DNA of 64,000 nt from Penium margaritaceum (lineage: Eukaryota; Streptophyta; Zygnematophyceae; Desmidiales; Peniaceae): the NCBI GenBank assembly GCA_023375785.1, contig SZWC01004689.1, positions 34,237 to 98,236 on the forward strand, in the 5' to 3' direction. Positions within the stretch are counted from its first letter, which is position 1; every line of letters begins with the position of its first letter. Position numbers and translations under genes: made by a program. Below, piece by piece: positions 62,301-64,000 of the stretch. The notes under the pieces are model-generated. The model searched no databases and was not told the origin of the DNA. It saw nothing but the letters and a program-made list of their open reading frames with translations.

Positions 62301-64000
62301 GACCTCTGTGTTTCTGACCACTGTGTTTCTGACCAGTGTATTTCTGACCACTCCGTTTCTGACCAGTGTGTTTCTGACCACTGTGTCTCTGACCATCATT
62401 TTTCTGACCACTGTGTTTCTGACCAGTGTGTATCTGAGCACAGTGTTTCTGACCAGTGTGTTTCTGACTAGTGTGTTTCTGACCACTGTGTTTCTGACCA
62501 CTGTGTTTGTGACCAGTGTGTTTCTGACCACTGTGTGTCTGACCACAGTGTTGCTGACCAGTGTGTTTCTGACGAGTGTGTTTCTGACCATTGTGTTTCT
62601 GACCACTGTGTTTCTGACCACTGTATTTCTGACCAGTCTGTGTCTGACCAGGGTGTTTGTAACCACTGTGTTTCTGACCACTGTGTTCCTGACCACTTTG
62701 TTTTTGACCATTGTCTTTCTGACCAGTGTGTTTCTGACCAGTGTGTTTCAGACCAATGTGTTTCTGACGACTGTTTTTCTGACCAGTATGTTTCTGACCA
62801 CTGTGTTTCTGACCAGTGTGTTTCTGACCACTGTGTTTCTGACCAGTGTGTTTCTGACCAGTGTGTTTCTGACCACTGCGTCTCTAACCAGTGTGTTTCC
62901 GACCAATGTGTTTCTGACCAGTGTATTTCTGACCAGTGTGTTTCTGACCACTGTGTTTCTAACCACTGTGTTGCTGACCACTGTGTTTCTGACCAGTGTG
63001 TTTCCGACCACTGTGTTTCTGACCAGTGTGTTTCTGACCACTGTGTCTCTGACCACTGTGTTTCTGACCACCGTTTTTCTGACCAGTGTGTTTCTGACCA
63101 CTGTTTTTCTGACCACTGTGTTTCTGACCAGTGCGTTTCTTACCAGTGTGTCTCTGACCACTGTGTTTCTGACCTCTGTATTTCTGACCAGTGTGTTTCT
63201 GACCACTGTGTTTCTGACTACTGTATTTCTGACCACTGTGTTTCTGACCAGTGTGTTTCTGACCACCATCTTCCTGACCACCATGTTCCTGACCAGTGCA
63301 TTTCTGACCACTGTGTTTCTGACCACTGTGTTTCTGACCACTGTGTTTCTGAACAGTGTGTTTCTGACCAGTGTGTTTCTGACCACTGTGTTTCTCACCA
63401 CTGTGTTTGTGACCACTGTGTTTGTGACCACTGTGTTTCTGACCACTGTGTTTCTGACGAGTGTGTTTCTGACCACTGTGTTTCTGACCAGTGTGTTTCT
63501 GGCCACTGTGTTTCTTACCAGTGTGTTTCTGACCACTGTGTTTCTGACCAGTGTGTTTCTGACCAGTGTGTTTCTGACAAGTGTGTTTCTGACCACTGTG
63601 TTTCTGACTAGTATGTTTCTGACCAGTGTGTTTCTGACTAGTGTGTTTCTGACCACTGTGTTTCTGACCACTGTGTTTCTGACCAGCGTGTTTCTGACCA
63701 CCGTCTTTCTGACCACTGTGTTTCTGACCACTGTGCTTCTGACCACTGTATTTCTGACCAGTCTGTATCTGACCAGTGTGTTTGTGACCACTGTGTTTCT
63801 GACCACTGTGTTCCTGACCACAGTGTTTCTGACCAGTGTGATTCTGACCAGCGTGTTTCTGACCAGTGTGTTTCTGACCACTGTGTTTCTGACCAGTGTG
63901 TTTCTGACCATTGTGTTTCTGACCAGTGTGTTTCTGACCCCAGTGTTTCTGACCACTGTGTTTCTGACCAGTGTGTTTCTGACCACTCTGTTTCTGACCA
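59351..64000. repeat. 15-bp minisatellite
   Basis: A tandem array of GTGTTTCTGACCACT begins at ACTGTGTTTCTGAC and continues past the window end, about 310 units here. Two unit states dominate, GACCACTGT and GACCAGTGT, differing by one base and mixed in irregular order. Since 15 is a multiple of three, frames are preserved; plus frames read VFLTT/VFLTS or VSDHC/VSDQC, and one minus frame reads VVRNT/LVRNT. Only one plus frame is closed by TGA. A base loss at about 60541 (GTTTTGACC) shifts phase, and occasional GACTAG stops interrupt. This pattern, open in five frames with no non-repeat domain, argues against a protein. Sub-blocks are duplicated, for example 61031-61125 with 61151-61245 (120 bp) and 61785-61905 with 61905-62025. 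Confidence 0.95.

Noticed and set aside
62535-63611. 358-codon frame with VSDHC/VSDQC pentapeptides, resembling a cysteine-rich or pentapeptide-repeat protein
   Set aside because: The pattern is the direct translation of a 15-bp minisatellite; it does not fit the A(D/N)LXX pentapeptide-repeat consensus, and neighbouring stretches are broken by GACTAG stops.

Overview
This window is gene-poor eukaryotic heterochromatin made almost entirely of tandem repeats, with remnants of two Ty1/copia-type LTR retrotransposons. No host gene, RNA gene, CRISPR array or bacterial/phage feature could be supported. The eukaryotic call rests on the copia-type primer-binding site TGGTATCAGAGC directly after an LTR-like end, on a multi-kilobase satellite with a six-monomer higher-order repeat, and on minisatellites of thousands of units. 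Such a PBS is common in land-plant and algal copia elements, so a green-lineage genome is plausible, but the species cannot be named from the sequence. Layout: (1) 1-38681 is one 13-bp minisatellite (consensus AAACTTTGTGCAT), roughly 2,900 units, broken by a 695-base gap of N at 14129-14823. Inside it are younger layers: an 11-copy 91-bp higher-order repeat at 11.9-12.9 kb, near-identical ~250-bp blocks at 12.9, 15.4 and 16.0 kb, 2.4-3 kb segmental duplications between about 20 and 32 kb, and a 270-bp inverted block at 28.1 kb built of five 51-bp units. (2) 38682-39004 is a unique GC-richer spacer full of TCGCGA-type dyads. (3) 39005-44664 is a ~191-bp satellite in five higher-order units of six monomers (A-B-C-D-E-F, about 1,145 bp); one unit lacks monomer A. 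(4) 44665-45763 is the remnant of a copia-like element: a gag-like fragment, a G-run resembling a polypurine tract and a probable 3' LTR. (5) 45764-57183 is the same satellite and higher-order unit in the OPPOSITE orientation, about ten copies with a few internal deletions. (6) 57184-57819 is a second, diverged LTR followed by the PBS and about 1.5 kb of CT-rich, apparently non-coding internal sequence with its own duplications. (7) 59351-64000 is a 15-bp minisatellite (GTGTTTCTGACCACT with an ACCACT/ACCAGT dimorphism) that runs off the window end and seems to have grown out of the duplicated sequence just before it. Nearly all long open frames are by-products of repeat arithmetic. The 13-bp unit has no stop codon in any minus-strand frame and 13 is 1 modulo 3, so all three minus frames stay open together; the 15-bp unit keeps frame and is open in five of six frames. 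The satellite frames are short and broken. The only coding sequence with retained character is the gag-like fragment. The most notable structural features are the orientation switch of the satellite at the retroelement remnant, with both arms stopping within 3 bp of the same monomer position, the near-palindromic 13-bp unit with a local inversion at a perfect GTGCAC dyad, and the apparent birthplace of the 15-bp minisatellite.
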